A stretch of 63,461 bases of DNA, taken from contig JAQVHV010000002.1 in assembly GCA_028696055.1 (NCBI GenBank), forward strand, positions 1-63,461. Reading direction: 5' to 3'. A program made the position numbers and the translations under genes. This stretch comes from Sulfurovum sp. (GTDB lineage Bacteria > Campylobacterota > Campylobacteria > Campylobacterales > Sulfurovaceae). Positions 51,456 to 61,472 of the stretch are shown here, in pieces. The notes under the pieces were generated by a model. That model ran no database searches and was not told where the DNA came from. It saw nothing but the letters and a program-made list of their open reading frames with translations. Every line of letters starts with the position of its first letter. Position 1 is the first letter of the stretch.

Positions 51456-52427
51456 ATGGCTAGAAATGATCTTATCGGAGGTGCTCTGTGGGAGGAGTAT
51501 TCCCAGGAGGTACAAAGGAGAATGGATAACCCCTCAAATATGGGAGAGATCACGCAGGAAGAGGCCGGAGAAAACAGGCTGGTAATAGCGGATTTCGGTG
51601 CAGAGAGCTGCGGTGATGCGGTCAGGCTTTACTGGCTGATCGATCCGAAAGATGACAGGATCATCCGGAGCAAGTTCAAGAGTTTCGGCTGCGGTACAGC
51701 GATCGCGAGTTCGGATATGATGGCGGAACTTTGTATGGGGAAAACCGTTGACGAAGCAGTCAGGATCACAAATATCGATGTGGAGAAAGCGCTTCGGGAT
51801 ACACCTGATATCCCTGCAGTACCGGGGCAGAAGATGCACTGCTCGGTGATGGCGTATGATGTGATCAAAAAAGCCGCATCTCTCTATAAAAATGTGGATA
51901 TGGAGAGTTTTGAAGAGGAGTTTATCCTGTGTGAATGTGCACGAGTCACCCAGGAGACGATACAGGAAGTGATCCGACTTAACAGGCTTTCCACCATCGA
52001 AGAGATCATCCACTATACCAAAGCGGGTGCGTTCTGCAAGTCCTGTGTCAAACCCGGAGGACATGAAGCAAAAGATCTCTATCTGGCGGATCTTCTGGCT
52101 GTACTGCTTGAAGAGCGGGAAGCGCAGGAGAGGTCACGCAAGATCATTGAAGCGAAGGGTGACGGATCGTTTGAATCGATGGGGCTTGTGCAGAAGATCA
52201 AATCCGTCGAATCTATCCTAGAAGAGTATATCCGGCCTACGCTCAAAGCAGACGGCGGTGATGTCGAGCTTGTGGATATCAAAGAGGCGGATGAGGTGTT
52301 TGAAGTATTGATCAAGTATCGTGGAGAATGCATGAGCTGTTCGATGAATACCACTACAACACTTGCGGGGATCGAAGATATGCTCAGGTTCAAACTCAAA
52401 GCACCGCTGAAAGTGATCGTGGTCTGA
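51456..52427 (+). CDS. nifU: NifU Fe-S scaffold (NifU_N, BFD-like, NifU_C)
   Basis: FGCGTAIASSDMMAELCMGKTVDEA, central CECARVTQETI...FCKSCVKPGG, C-terminal YRGECMSCSMNTTTT; start at 51456. Confidence 0.95.
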   Translation: MARNDLIGGALWEEYSQEVQRRMDNPSNMGEITQEEAGENRLVIADFGAESCGDAVRLYWLIDPKDDRIIRSKFKSFGCGTAIASSDMMAELCMGKTVDEAVRITNIDVEKALRDTPDIPAVPGQKMHCSVMAYDVIKKAASLYKNVDMESFEEEFILCECARVTQETIQEVIRLNRLSTIEEIIHYTKAGAFCKSCVKPGGHEAKDLYLADLLAVLLEEREAQERSRKIIEAKGDGSFESMGLVQKIKSVESILEEYIRPTLKADGGDVELVDIKEADEVFEVLIKYRGECMSCSMNTTTTLAGIEDMLRFKLKAPLKVIVV

Positions 52428-53548
52428 TGGCGTATGCAACCAAAGAGGGGACCTTCTCCTATCTAAAGAAGTTCCCAAAATACAGCAGAGATTTCTTCCG
52501 CTTTACCGGAGAGTATTTCGTCTCTTCACTGGGGCTTGGTACTTTCCGCAAAGAACCCTACAGAGAAGAGAACTATGTGATCAGCTACAAAGATTCGGTA
52601 AAAACCGCCATAGGAAACGGGATCAACGTGATCGATACTGCGATAAACTACCGCTATCAGGTAAGCGAAGAGGAGATCGGCGAAGCACTCCGGGAGATGT
52701 TTGCTGAGGGGAAAGTCAAGAGAGAAGCTCTGGTCATTGCCTCAAAAGCGGGATTCATCCCCCTTGAGTTTCCTTTCCCGGAAAACCCTTATGCATGGAT
52801 CGAAGCGCATATTGTGGATAAAGGATTGGCTGCAAAAGAGGAGGTGGTGATCGACCAGCACTGTATGAGCCCGGAGTTTCTGCGGTGGAGTGCAGAGAAG
52901 TCACTGGAAAACCTCAGGCTGGATACTCTGGATATCCTCTACCTGCATAACCCCGAAACGCAGTTGGGCTATGTCGAGAGGGAGGTAGTACTCTCGCGTA
53001 TCAGGGAGGCATTTAAGGTATTTGAATCACTGGTGCAGGAAGGGAAGATACGGTCATACGGGATCGCATCATGGAATGCCTTTTTGTACGAGGAGGGACA
53101 TACCGAGTACCTGAGCCTTGCCGAGATCGTCAAGATCGCGCAGGAAGTGGGCGGTCCTTCCCATCATTTCAGGTATCTGCAGGTACCTTTCAATCTGGCG
53201 AAGCCTCATGCCTGCAGCTACACCAACCAAAAAGGGCCGGATGGGAAGTACTATACTTTGATGCAGGCAGTACACGGGTACGGGCTTGGGTTGTTCGCCT
53301 CCTCTTCGCTGCTGCAGATGCATCTTTTTAAAGGAAAGTTCAGCGATGAAGTATGTGAGACTTTGAATACGGCAAATGTGACTGATGTCGCTACGGCCTT
53401 GCAGTTCGCAAGATCAGGCAAGGTCCTCAGTGCACTTTTCGGTTCGATCGAACCGCAGCATATCAAAGAGAATCTTATGCTTGCCTACCTGAACGAGGCA
53501 AAATCCGCTCAGATAGAGCGTCTGTTTGGAGTCAAAGATGTTATATGA
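52427..53548 (+). CDS. Aldo/keto reductase family protein
   Basis: GLGTFRKEPYREENYVISYKDSVKTAIGNGINVIDTAINYRYQVSEEEIGEAL, LDTLDILYLHNPE; ATGA overlap with nifU. Confidence 0.85.
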   Translation: MAYATKEGTFSYLKKFPKYSRDFFRFTGEYFVSSLGLGTFRKEPYREENYVISYKDSVKTAIGNGINVIDTAINYRYQVSEEEIGEALREMFAEGKVKREALVIASKAGFIPLEFPFPENPYAWIEAHIVDKGLAAKEEVVIDQHCMSPEFLRWSAEKSLENLRLDTLDILYLHNPETQLGYVEREVVLSRIREAFKVFESLVQEGKIRSYGIASWNAFLYEEGHTEYLSLAEIVKIAQEVGGPSHHFRYLQVPFNLAKPHACSYTNQKGPDGKYYTLMQAVHGYGLGLFASSSLLQMHLFKGKFSDEVCETLNTANVTDVATALQFARSGKVLSALFGSIEPQHIKENLMLAYLNEAKSAQIERLFGVKDVI

Positions 53549-55202
53549 TGTAGTCGTGGTCGGCAGTGGTATATCCGGCCTATATGCCGCACTCTATGCC
53601 AAAAGAAGCGGAGCGAAAGTGGCTGTAGTGACCAAAGCAAATCCCATGCGTTCCAACTCCGCAGTGGCATCAGGCGGTATCAATGCGGTGATCAATCCGG
53701 GCGAATATGACTCTTACCTGAAACATGCGGGCGATACGATCGCAGGTGCGGATGGAATGGTGCATGAACAGAATATCAAAAAAATGTGCGAGGCGGCTCC
53801 CCATATCGTGCAGGAGCTTGCGGCGATGGGTGTCGGATTTGATACCAGAGAGGATGAGACGATCGCACAGCGTCCTTTTGGCGGAGGCAGTGCGGTACGC
53901 ACCTGCTATATCGCAGACAGGACCGGTTCTGCGATCGTGATGTCTCTGTTGCACCAGTGCCGCAAGGCAGGGATCATACTGCTGACAAACTATCAACTCC
54001 TGAATATCATCAAGTATGAAAAAAGACTGGCGGGTATCAGTGTATTGCGCCGGTCCGATTCTCAGGTCATTGCTTTGGCCTGTAAGTCACTGGTGCTTGC
54101 AGGGGGCGGATATGCCGGGGTCTACAGAGGGCACTCCACCAATGCCCAGGAGAGTTCAGGCGATGTGATCGCTGCGGCATTCCGGGCAGATATCCTGCTT
54201 TCAAATATGGAGTTTGTACAGTTCCATCCCACCACGCTTAAAACCAACGGTGCCTTGATCAGTGAAGCGGCAAGAGGAGAAGGGGCATACCTGGTGGATG
54301 AACGGGGTGAGAGGTTTACCGGCGAGCTCCAGACCAGGGACAAACTTTCCCGTGAGATCATCGGGCATATGAAAAAGGGGCATAAAGTCTTTCTGGACTT
54401 CAGGCATCTCGGAGAGGAAGTGATCGACAGGAAACTGCCCTCGGCAAGAAAGATGGCGCTCAATGCTGCGGGTATAGATATCACAAAGGAGCTTCTTGAG
54501 ATCACCCCCTCAGCACACTATACGATAGGCGGGATATGGACCAGGCCGGATACGTCTACGACAATGGATGGTGTATTTGCATCTGGGGAGTGTGCGGTGA
54601 CGGGTGTCCATGGGGCGAACCGCTTGGGCGGCAATTCGCTTTTGGAGGGAGCCTATTTCGGCAGAATAGCAGGGTATGAAGCGGCAAAAGCAGCCTATAA
54701 AAAAGATTATCTTCCTATAGACTACTCTGAAGTGGAAAAAGATATGAACCGTGTTGCACTTATCATGGAGGGAGAAAACAGGTTTAATATTAATGCGATG
54801 AGAATAAGTCTTGGAGAGATGCTGTTTAGAAATGCGGGGCCGTTCCGCTCGGAAGAGACGCTGGGAGATGCGATCTCTTATGTGACCTACCTCAGAGGCA
54901 AGCGTTACGGTCTTAACTGTATCAATAAAGAAAAAGAGAACAATGTAGAGCTCTCTTCGATACTGGAGTTCCACAATGCGCTTTTCATTGCAGAAGCGAT
55001 AGCAAACAGTGCCTACCGACGAAAAGAGAGCAGGGGAGTACACTACAGAAGTGACTATCCAGCTCAGGATAACAAGCATTTTAACGTTGCATCTTATGTG
55101 CGTAAAATGGGAAAAGAGTTTATGGTTATCACCTTTGAAAACGCAGTTAAGATCGATATATGGCACGCGATCAAAAAAATTTTAATCACACTGAAAGGAT
55201 GA
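53538..55202 (+). CDS. FAD-dependent oxidoreductase (NadB/FrdA-like flavoprotein)
   Basis: YDVVVVGSGISGLYAALYAKRSGAKVAVVTKANPMRSNSAVASGGINA; HYTIGGIW, GVHGANRLGGNSLLEG. Confidence 0.9.
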   Translation: MLYDVVVVGSGISGLYAALYAKRSGAKVAVVTKANPMRSNSAVASGGINAVINPGEYDSYLKHAGDTIAGADGMVHEQNIKKMCEAAPHIVQELAAMGVGFDTREDETIAQRPFGGGSAVRTCYIADRTGSAIVMSLLHQCRKAGIILLTNYQLLNIIKYEKRLAGISVLRRSDSQVIALACKSLVLAGGGYAGVYRGHSTNAQESSGDVIAAAFRADILLSNMEFVQFHPTTLKTNGALISEAARGEGAYLVDERGERFTGELQTRDKLSREIIGHMKKGHKVFLDFRHLGEEVIDRKLPSARKMALNAAGIDITKELLEITPSAHYTIGGIWTRPDTSTTMDGVFASGECAVTGVHGANRLGGNSLLEGAYFGRIAGYEAAKAAYKKDYLPIDYSEVEKDMNRVALIMEGENRFNINAMRISLGEMLFRNAGPFRSEETLGDAISYVTYLRGKRYGLNCINKEKENNVELSSILEFHNALFIAEAIANSAYRRKESRGVHYRSDYPAQDNKHFNVASYVRKMGKEFMVITFENAVKIDIWHAIKKILITLKG

Positions 55203-55205
55203 ACA

Positions 55206-55427
55206 ATGGCAAAAGTAATGTTAAGAGAAAATGATGAAGGGAAGGTGCTCTTTTATGTGGCAAAAAAGGATATGGAGGAGATCATAGCGTCACTGGAGTT
55301 TGACAGTGACGAAAAGTGGGGCGGAAATATCACCCTGACCAACGGAGATGTATGGTTTATCTCACCGGGTCCAAAAAATCTTCCGGACGAGGTGAATGCA
55401 AAGATGATCAGCAGAGGGGATGATTGA
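55206..55427 (+). CDS. nifT: NifT/FixU
   Basis: MAKVMLRENDEGKVLFYVAKKDMEEIIASLEFDSDEKWGGNITLTNGDVWFI. Confidence 0.85.
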   Translation: MAKVMLRENDEGKVLFYVAKKDMEEIIASLEFDSDEKWGGNITLTNGDVWFISPGPKNLPDEVNAKMISRGDD

Positions 55428-55642
55428 TCCTCTCCCCTCCCTCTCAGAACAATATACCTCTCTCTTTTTTTCTGCACCCATGAATCAAAAACCGTAATAG
55501 AGCGAAGAAGGCAGATAGTAGTAGACCAGACACGAGGCCAATGTAGTATTGCAGAGTTTTAGCTGTGATTTATTTGAAGCAAAACAGTACATTGTATAGT
55601 TCTCCTTTCATATGATTTTACTCTTTTGATGCAATTTTTATT

Positions 55643-57331
55643 CTAGAGTTCTATCTCGTATTTTTTGATCTTGTAACCGATCTGTCTGGGTGTCATACCC
55701 AGCTGTTTGGCTGCTTTTGTCTGGATTCCCCTGTTTTCTATGAGCGCTTTGAGGATAGCTTCTTTCTCTATCTCCTGCAGACTGTTTTTTGCAAACGGGG
55801 TGTGACCGCCGGTTGTTTTTGGGATTTCCTGGCCATTATCTGCCGCCTCTTCTCTTTTTTTTGGTATTTCCGCAACCTCCTGCGGCATATGCATTTTTTG
55901 GAAGTTAAAGGGCATGACATGGTTGAGCATCTCCGGCTGAAGCTCTCCTTGCGGACAGATCAGTACGATACGTTCCATCGTATTTTGAAGCTCCCTGATG
56001 TTCCCCGGCCATGGGTATTCCAGGAGGATCTCCAGTGCCGCTTTTGAAAAATACATCTCTTTGTGGTGTTCCCGCATATATTTCTTCAGATAGTGTTCGA
56101 TAAGCAGCTGAATATCCTCATAGCGGTCGCGGAGAGGGGGAAGGTTGACAGGGATGACATTCAGCCGGTAGAAAAGATCTTCCCGAAACTCTCCCTTTTT
56201 GACCATCTCTTCAAGGTTTCTGTTGGTTGCGGCCACCAGGCGTACGTTCGTTTTGATCGTTTTTGTTCCCCCTACACGCTCAAACTCTTTCTCCTGCAGG
56301 ATACGCAGCAGTTTCACCTGCAGTGCCGGCGTGATATCTCCGATCTCATCAAGAAACAGGGTTCCCCCGTCTGCCAGTTCAAAGCGTCCTTTACGCATCT
56401 CTTTGGCGTCGGTAAAAGCGCCTTTTTCATGGCCGAAAAGTTCTGACTCCAGCAGCGTTTCACTGATCGCTGCACAGTTAAGCTTGATAAAGGGCCCGTT
56501 CTTTCTCGGACTGATATTGTGTACGGCCGCGGCAATGAGCTCTTTCCCCGTACCGGTCTCTCCGCGTACCAGTATCGTGGCATCCGAAGGTGCGACAGTT
56601 TCAAGTATGCTGAAAATCTGCTGCATGACGGTGCTTTTTCCGATAATGTTCTCAAACTTGTAGTTGCTTAGCATTTCATCCCGGTAATAGGTCTTTAGAT
56701 CCTGGATATCCTCTTTCTCTTTTGAAAAGCGTCTATGGACATTGAGTGCCCCCAGAGAGATCGATCCGAGTATCGTCAGCATTCGTACAATTTCATCAAA
56801 GTCCAATGGGGCCTCTTTCCGGAGGTTAGCGGAGATCACCCCTACGACACCGTCTTTTTGGATGATCGGTACAGCGACATAGGAGATCAGCGAGGTATGC
56901 AGTGCCCCCATTTTATTGAGATAGTTGATATTGTTATGGATATTTTCGATGACGATGGGTTCTGCACTTTTTGCTGCCAGACCGGTCGCCCCTTCTCCTA
57001 TTTTGTAGATCGCCATACTTTTTTGTTGCGGAGTCAGATCGATCGAGGCATATGGTTCAAGAAGTGTTTTGTCGTCGTTCAGCAAAAAAAGCGCACAGCG
57101 ATCAAGGTACCCGTGGTGTTTGAGCATACGCATCCCTTTTTCGATGCTCTCTTTGATATTTTCAGAACTGCTGAGAAGCACAGCGATATCATAAAGCAGC
57201 TCTATCTCTTTATAGGCGAACATCAGAGAACAGGCACGGCACTCTTCGGGAAAATCTATTGGTAACATCTTTCTCACTTTTGTATGGAATGTTATACCGA
57301 TAGTACCATAGAGAAAAAGTATTTTGATCAT
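55643..57331 (-). CDS. nifA: Sigma-54-dependent activator NifA (GAF, AAA+, Fis HTH)
   Basis: LVRGETGTGKELIAAAVHNISPRKNGPFIKLNCAAI, ESELFGHEKGAFTDA, C-terminal KAAKQLGMTPRQIGYKIKKYEI. Confidence 0.95.
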   Translation of the reverse strand: MIKILFLYGTIGITFHTKVRKMLPIDFPEECRACSLMFAYKEIELLYDIAVLLSSSENIKESIEKGMRMLKHHGYLDRCALFLLNDDKTLLEPYASIDLTPQQKSMAIYKIGEGATGLAAKSAEPIVIENIHNNINYLNKMGALHTSLISYVAVPIIQKDGVVGVISANLRKEAPLDFDEIVRMLTILGSISLGALNVHRRFSKEKEDIQDLKTYYRDEMLSNYKFENIIGKSTVMQQIFSILETVAPSDATILVRGETGTGKELIAAAVHNISPRKNGPFIKLNCAAISETLLESELFGHEKGAFTDAKEMRKGRFELADGGTLFLDEIGDITPALQVKLLRILQEKEFERVGGTKTIKTNVRLVAATNRNLEEMVKKGEFREDLFYRLNVIPVNLPPLRDRYEDIQLLIEHYLKKYMREHHKEMYFSKAALEILLEYPWPGNIRELQNTMERIVLICPQGELQPEMLNHVMPFNFQKMHMPQEVAEIPKKREEAADNGQEIPKTTGGHTPFAKNSLQEIEKEAILKALIENRGIQTKAAKQLGMTPRQIGYKIKKYEIEL

Positions 57332-57369
57332 TGTGTTGATTAAAAAATAAACACTCTATTGTTTTGTAT

Positions 57370-57387
57370 ATAGAATGGGTATTGCAT
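57370..57387 (+). promoter_or_regulatory. Degenerate sigma-54-like site ATAGAATGGGTATTGCAT
   Basis: AG-N10-GC upstream of the Tpx-like gene. Confidence 0.35.
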
Positions 57388-57412
57388 GGTTTTGATTAAA
57401 AATGAGGAGATA

Positions 57413-57964
57413 ATGATGTATATTACAGTACACGGAACCAAAACAGCACTTCTTGGCAAAGAACAATCTGTCGGCAATGAGGCTCCGGCAGTCCGTATTA
57501 AAAAACTTGACGGCTCAGAAAATGTGATAGGGATGATCGCACCGAATGTGCAGCTTCTTATCGCTATCCCGTCACTCAAGACCGAAGTCTGTTCTCTGGG
57601 GGCAAAGAAGTTCAATGGGTTGATCAAGGAGTTTTCCAAACTCACTACTTATATGATCACCACCGATGATATGGAATTTGTCAAAGCGTATGCAGAAAAG
57701 GAGTCTATTGACAGCGCTGATATAGTGATCGATACCGAGAGAAACTTTGCAAGAAAATACGGTCTTCTGATCTCTGAGGGAAAACTCAAAGAGAGGCTGG
57801 CAAGAGCCGTCTTTGTGATCAATAGAGAAGGACTCATCGTCTATAAGGAAGTGGTCGCTGAGATCGTAGATGAGGTAGATTATGATGCCTGTATCGAAGC
57901 GGTCAGAAACGCAGTCCATATCAAGCAAAAAGGACATACACATGAGGATTGGATGTCTGCATAA
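57413..57964 (+). CDS. Thiol peroxidase (Tpx)-like
   Basis: VHGTKTALLGKEQSVGNEAPAVRI, PSLKTEVCSLGAKKFN, RLARAVFVINREGLIVYKEVVAEI. Confidence 0.8.
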   Translation: MMYITVHGTKTALLGKEQSVGNEAPAVRIKKLDGSENVIGMIAPNVQLLIAIPSLKTEVCSLGAKKFNGLIKEFSKLTTYMITTDDMEFVKAYAEKESIDSADIVIDTERNFARKYGLLISEGKLKERLARAVFVINREGLIVYKEVVAEIVDEVDYDACIEAVRNAVHIKQKGHTHEDWMSA

Positions 57965-57983
57965 AACAATGATGATCGTCTTA

Positions 57984-58001
57984 GTGGAACACTGCTTGCA
58001 T
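57984..58001 (+). promoter_or_regulatory. Sigma-54 promoter GTGGAACACTGCTTGCAT
   Basis: GG-N10-GC upstream of 58114. Confidence 0.7.
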
Positions 58002-58113
58002 TGTAAAGCAGAGAGCAATAACGGTTTTTATTATCTCCTATGGACAAAGAGTTACAAAATTGTCAGGAATTGGATGAAAAATGGTTGAGATAGTTGTAAA
58101 TGGAGGAAGAGAG

Positions 58114-58446
58114 ATGACGGAAACGCACAAAGCCATGTATGAAGAGGTAAAGGCACTACTTGCTGCCCATGCGGCAGATCGTTATGCCAGTGAAGTGGTG
58201 GCACCTATGGTTGCCTTGAAATCCCTGGAGATGCACCATCTCTATGAAGATCTTGGAATGCAAAGCAGGAGCGAGATGGGGAAGTTCATGATGAAGCACT
58301 TTCCCTCACTTGCACAAAACAAACCCAAAGAGAAACTCTGGAAGAAGTATCTCTATGATGCGATAGGGAAGATCGCACCTGCATGCGCAACCTGCGATGA
58401 TCAGCTTAACTGCTTTGCGTGTCTGGTCAAGGAAATACATACTTGA
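58114..58446 (+). CDS. Short NifQ-like protein
   Basis: HHLYEDLGMQSRSEMGKFMMKHFPSLAQNKPKEKLWKKYLYD...CATCDDQLNCFAC; RBS ggagga; start at 58114. Confidence 0.75.
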   Translation: MTETHKAMYEEVKALLAAHAADRYASEVVAPMVALKSLEMHHLYEDLGMQSRSEMGKFMMKHFPSLAQNKPKEKLWKKYLYDAIGKIAPACATCDDQLNCFACLVKEIHT

Positions 58447-58489
58447 TCTATACTGATAAAAATAATCTGAGATGTAAAAAGGAAGGGCA

Positions 58490-58750
58490 ATGTTAAATCC
58501 GAACAATAAAACACATGTTATTCGCAGTGTGATGAAAGCGATCTATAATCTCAGTGATGAAGAGAACTATTGCGTCTATGATGCGGAGGATATTTCAGCT
58601 TATCTGGGGTTGAGACGCAGAGTTGTAGATGAAACGATAGCAATATTGTGGGACGCAGGTTTTTTGGCTGAATGTATGACACGTGAAGATGACGGGGCGG
58701 CAACCTACAGTCTGACCGACAGGGCGATCGATCTGGTGGAGATGAGCTGA
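58490..58750 (+). CDS. Small winged-helix-like hypothetical protein
   Basis: 86-aa frame DAEDISAYLGLRRRVVDETIAILWDAGFL. Confidence 0.5.
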   Translation: MLNPNNKTHVIRSVMKAIYNLSDEENYCVYDAEDISAYLGLRRRVVDETIAILWDAGFLAECMTREDDGAATYSLTDRAIDLVEMS

Positions 58751-58763
58751 CACTGGAAGCCGC

Positions 58764-60752
58764 TTAGAGATAACAGATGTCATCGGTGCAAAACCGCGGC
58801 TCTGCGCCGTCACTCCCCCTGAAAGTCTCCCAGTCGATCTCCGGAAGCTCCGCCACTCGCTTTTCGTACTCCTCTTTGGTGATCCCTTCATAGGGCATCT
58901 GCCTGTAGGCACCGCTTCTGGTGTGCGGGAGCATGGAAACTGACTTGATGAGTGGTGCGAACTGTGCCAGCATCTGTTCGATCTGTGCTCCCTCATCTTC
59001 CGGATCGAAGTAGACCGTACAGCTGACCATATTGTCGCTCCATTCGCGCTGCAGCATTGCCAGCAGGGAGAACTGTTCCCAGGCAGAGACGGAGGAGGCT
59101 TTCCTTGTTTTGCCCAGGTAGAGCGGAAATTCAAACACCGTGGTGTTTTTGCTGTAGAGATCCTCCTCGCAGGGGATACCCGCTCTTTTGAGTACCTTGC
59201 AGATCGCGGAAGCACTCCCTACACGCATCCGCCGGACCGCATAGCGGAAGGGAGGGAAATGCATCCCCGAACTGACACCGGCAAGCTGGCTGATCGTACC
59301 TGAAGGCTTGACGGTCGTTACCCTGATCGAAGCGGGGATGCCTGCCCTGGCTGCCAGTTCCCTGTTGGCGGATACGACAAGTTTGTAGCCTTTGCGCAGT
59401 CTGCGCGTCAGTTCCGCTGCACCCAGTTCGTCCAGCATATCTGCGATACCCGATAGACTGACGCCGATGCGACGGTTTCTGACAATGACCGCATTGGATT
59501 CCGGGCGGTGTGTGGGAAGGAGGGCAACGGTGGAGGCATAGAAGGTGGCAAACTCCAGGGCTTCGTAGAACGCCGCTTCGCTGTTGCAGCGTGAGGGGAA
59601 GACCTCTGCAAGGTTGCAGAGCTCGAAACTCTCAAGGGGGATCTCCGAACAGGGGTTGGTCAGCCATGCCTTCTCTTCTGCAGGTTCTCCGTATCGTCCG
59701 TACCTTTGCACATTGATCAGGTTCATGATACCCGGTTCGCCGTTGTCACGTATATGTTCAGCGATCATCGGCATCCGTTCAAAATCCTCTGTCTTTTCCA
59801 GTACGACGGTATTGTTGGAGATCCACCCGATCTCGGCACGCTCAGGGTATCTGGTATAGTCCTTGAGCCCAAGGAATGTTTGGTCATCCGCACTCCCCAG
59901 CGCGATCTGGGCACTTCTGCGTACATTCCCGGCGACCACGCAGGCACCGATCTCATTCATGATGTCGACGGTACAGCGTGTCGTATCGATCTCTCCCCTG
60001 CAGAAGCGATCCAGTGTCTTCTCCATGCGCCGATGCAGCTCCCTGAGCGGTGCAGGCCCCGATGCCGTCCCTCCGAAACCGCGGATAGGGGAACCCTCGG
60101 GGCGGATCCCGGAGTAGTCAAACACCGGCCACGCTTTCCCGGCGGTATAGCTCTCGATCAGCAGGCGCACGGAGCTGACCCATCCCTCTCTGCTGTCGGG
60201 GATACTATAGAAGAAAGGGGCTGTTTTGTCCGGTATGGCAACATTTTCGCCTTTCCATGCAGTGTTAAACCCGACACCCACACCGCACATCAGCATATCC
60301 ATCGCCCAGTCTGCGGCCAGCGCAAGGTCGGTTGTATCCACCGCGCCGCAGTTGTTCAGTGCCGCAGCCCCGCGTTCATAGATATACTCCGTCCCCATGA
60401 TCCACAGGCCGCGGCCGGGCGGAAGCCATTTCATCTCAAACATGGCGGCTGCAAGTTTTTGGGCATAGCGCTGCCATGAGCGCTCATCCCATGCCAGCCT
60501 GTTCACAACACAGTGGTTTTTTCGGATCGACATCACTCCGTTGACCGCCCGTATGACGGTATCTGCCCAGTGTTCCTGCGACCCATCGGCTTTCATGCGG
60601 CTGTAGGTACGGTAGTAGACTGCCTCGCCAAAACCCCCGAAACCAAAATGCGCTTTCCTCTTATGCAGCCCGTCGCAGAATGCCGCATCAAGCGAAAAGC
60701 GCTCTTTGACGATGGTGTGTGAGAAGCCGTTGTTCTGATTTTCAGGGTGCAC
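58764..60752 (-). CDS. nrdJ: Adenosylcobalamin-dependent ribonucleoside-triphosphate reductase
   Basis: LNNCGAVDTTD, NPCSEIPLESFELCNLAEVFP, VTTVKPSGTISQLAGVSSGMH, C-terminal CTDDIC. Confidence 0.9.
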   Translation of the reverse strand: MHPENQNNGFSHTIVKERFSLDAAFCDGLHKRKAHFGFGGFGEAVYYRTYSRMKADGSQEHWADTVIRAVNGVMSIRKNHCVVNRLAWDERSWQRYAQKLAAAMFEMKWLPPGRGLWIMGTEYIYERGAAALNNCGAVDTTDLALAADWAMDMLMCGVGVGFNTAWKGENVAIPDKTAPFFYSIPDSREGWVSSVRLLIESYTAGKAWPVFDYSGIRPEGSPIRGFGGTASGPAPLRELHRRMEKTLDRFCRGEIDTTRCTVDIMNEIGACVVAGNVRRSAQIALGSADDQTFLGLKDYTRYPERAEIGWISNNTVVLEKTEDFERMPMIAEHIRDNGEPGIMNLINVQRYGRYGEPAEEKAWLTNPCSEIPLESFELCNLAEVFPSRCNSEAAFYEALEFATFYASTVALLPTHRPESNAVIVRNRRIGVSLSGIADMLDELGAAELTRRLRKGYKLVVSANRELAARAGIPASIRVTTVKPSGTISQLAGVSSGMHFPPFRYAVRRMRVGSASAICKVLKRAGIPCEEDLYSKNTTVFEFPLYLGKTRKASSVSAWEQFSLLAMLQREWSDNMVSCTVYFDPEDEGAQIEQMLAQFAPLIKSVSMLPHTRSGAYRQMPYEGITKEEYEKRVAELPEIDWETFRGSDGAEPRFCTDDICYL

Positions 60753-60761
60753 AGGACTCCT

Positions 60762-61274
60762 TTAGTTAGCGCGCTTCCGTAAACAGATCTTGATCGCATC
60801 CACAAACGCATCCAGATCAGAGGGGTTTCTCGAGGTGATGAGGTTTTGATCGATCACTACCTTTTCATCCCTGTAGACTGCGCCGGCTTCTTCCAGCTCC
60901 TCTTTGATGCTTTTGTACCCTGTTGCTTCTCTCCCTTGCATCAGCCCCGCCGAGATGAGTACTTGCGGGCCGTGGCAGATCGCTGCTACGGGTTTGTCGT
61001 GTTCGAAAAAATACCGGGCTATTTCTAAGGCATTGGGCGCTTTGCGCAGTGCTTCAGGTGCTTTGCCCCCGGGAAGGATCAGGATATCATAGCGCTTTGG
61101 GTCCACTTCATCCAGACTGAGGGTTGCTTCCAGCCGCAATCCGTGTTTTCCAGTGATCACTCCCCGCTTCAAAGAGGCGATATCGATATCCAAACCTGCC
61201 TTGAGAAGTGCATGGAAGGGTACATTCAGTTCAGTGTCTTCAAAAAGATCTGCAGTGATGATCAGAGCCCTCAT
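60762..61274 (-). CDS. DJ-1/PfpI family protein
   Basis: DILILPGGKAPEALRK, KPVAAICHGPQVLISAG. Confidence 0.92.
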   Translation of the reverse strand: MRALIITADLFEDTELNVPFHALLKAGLDIDIASLKRGVITGKHGLRLEATLSLDEVDPKRYDILILPGGKAPEALRKAPNALEIARYFFEHDKPVAAICHGPQVLISAGLMQGREATGYKSIKEELEEAGAVYRDEKVVIDQNLITSRNPSDLDAFVDAIKICLRKRAN

Positions 61275-61472
61275 TTTTCCTCCTTTTCATCTTAGTTCTA
61301 GTATAGCATAAGTTGATATCAGTTTTAAAATAAAATAATTTTTCATTATCTAAACCTATTTTAATATGCTATACTATACAAAATGACGTTGGTAAAAAAT
61401 GTCTCATTGTTCATTTCCTGTTGGCAGGCAGATCTAAAAGTATTACTTCAAAAGCAGAGGAGGGGTCACCGC

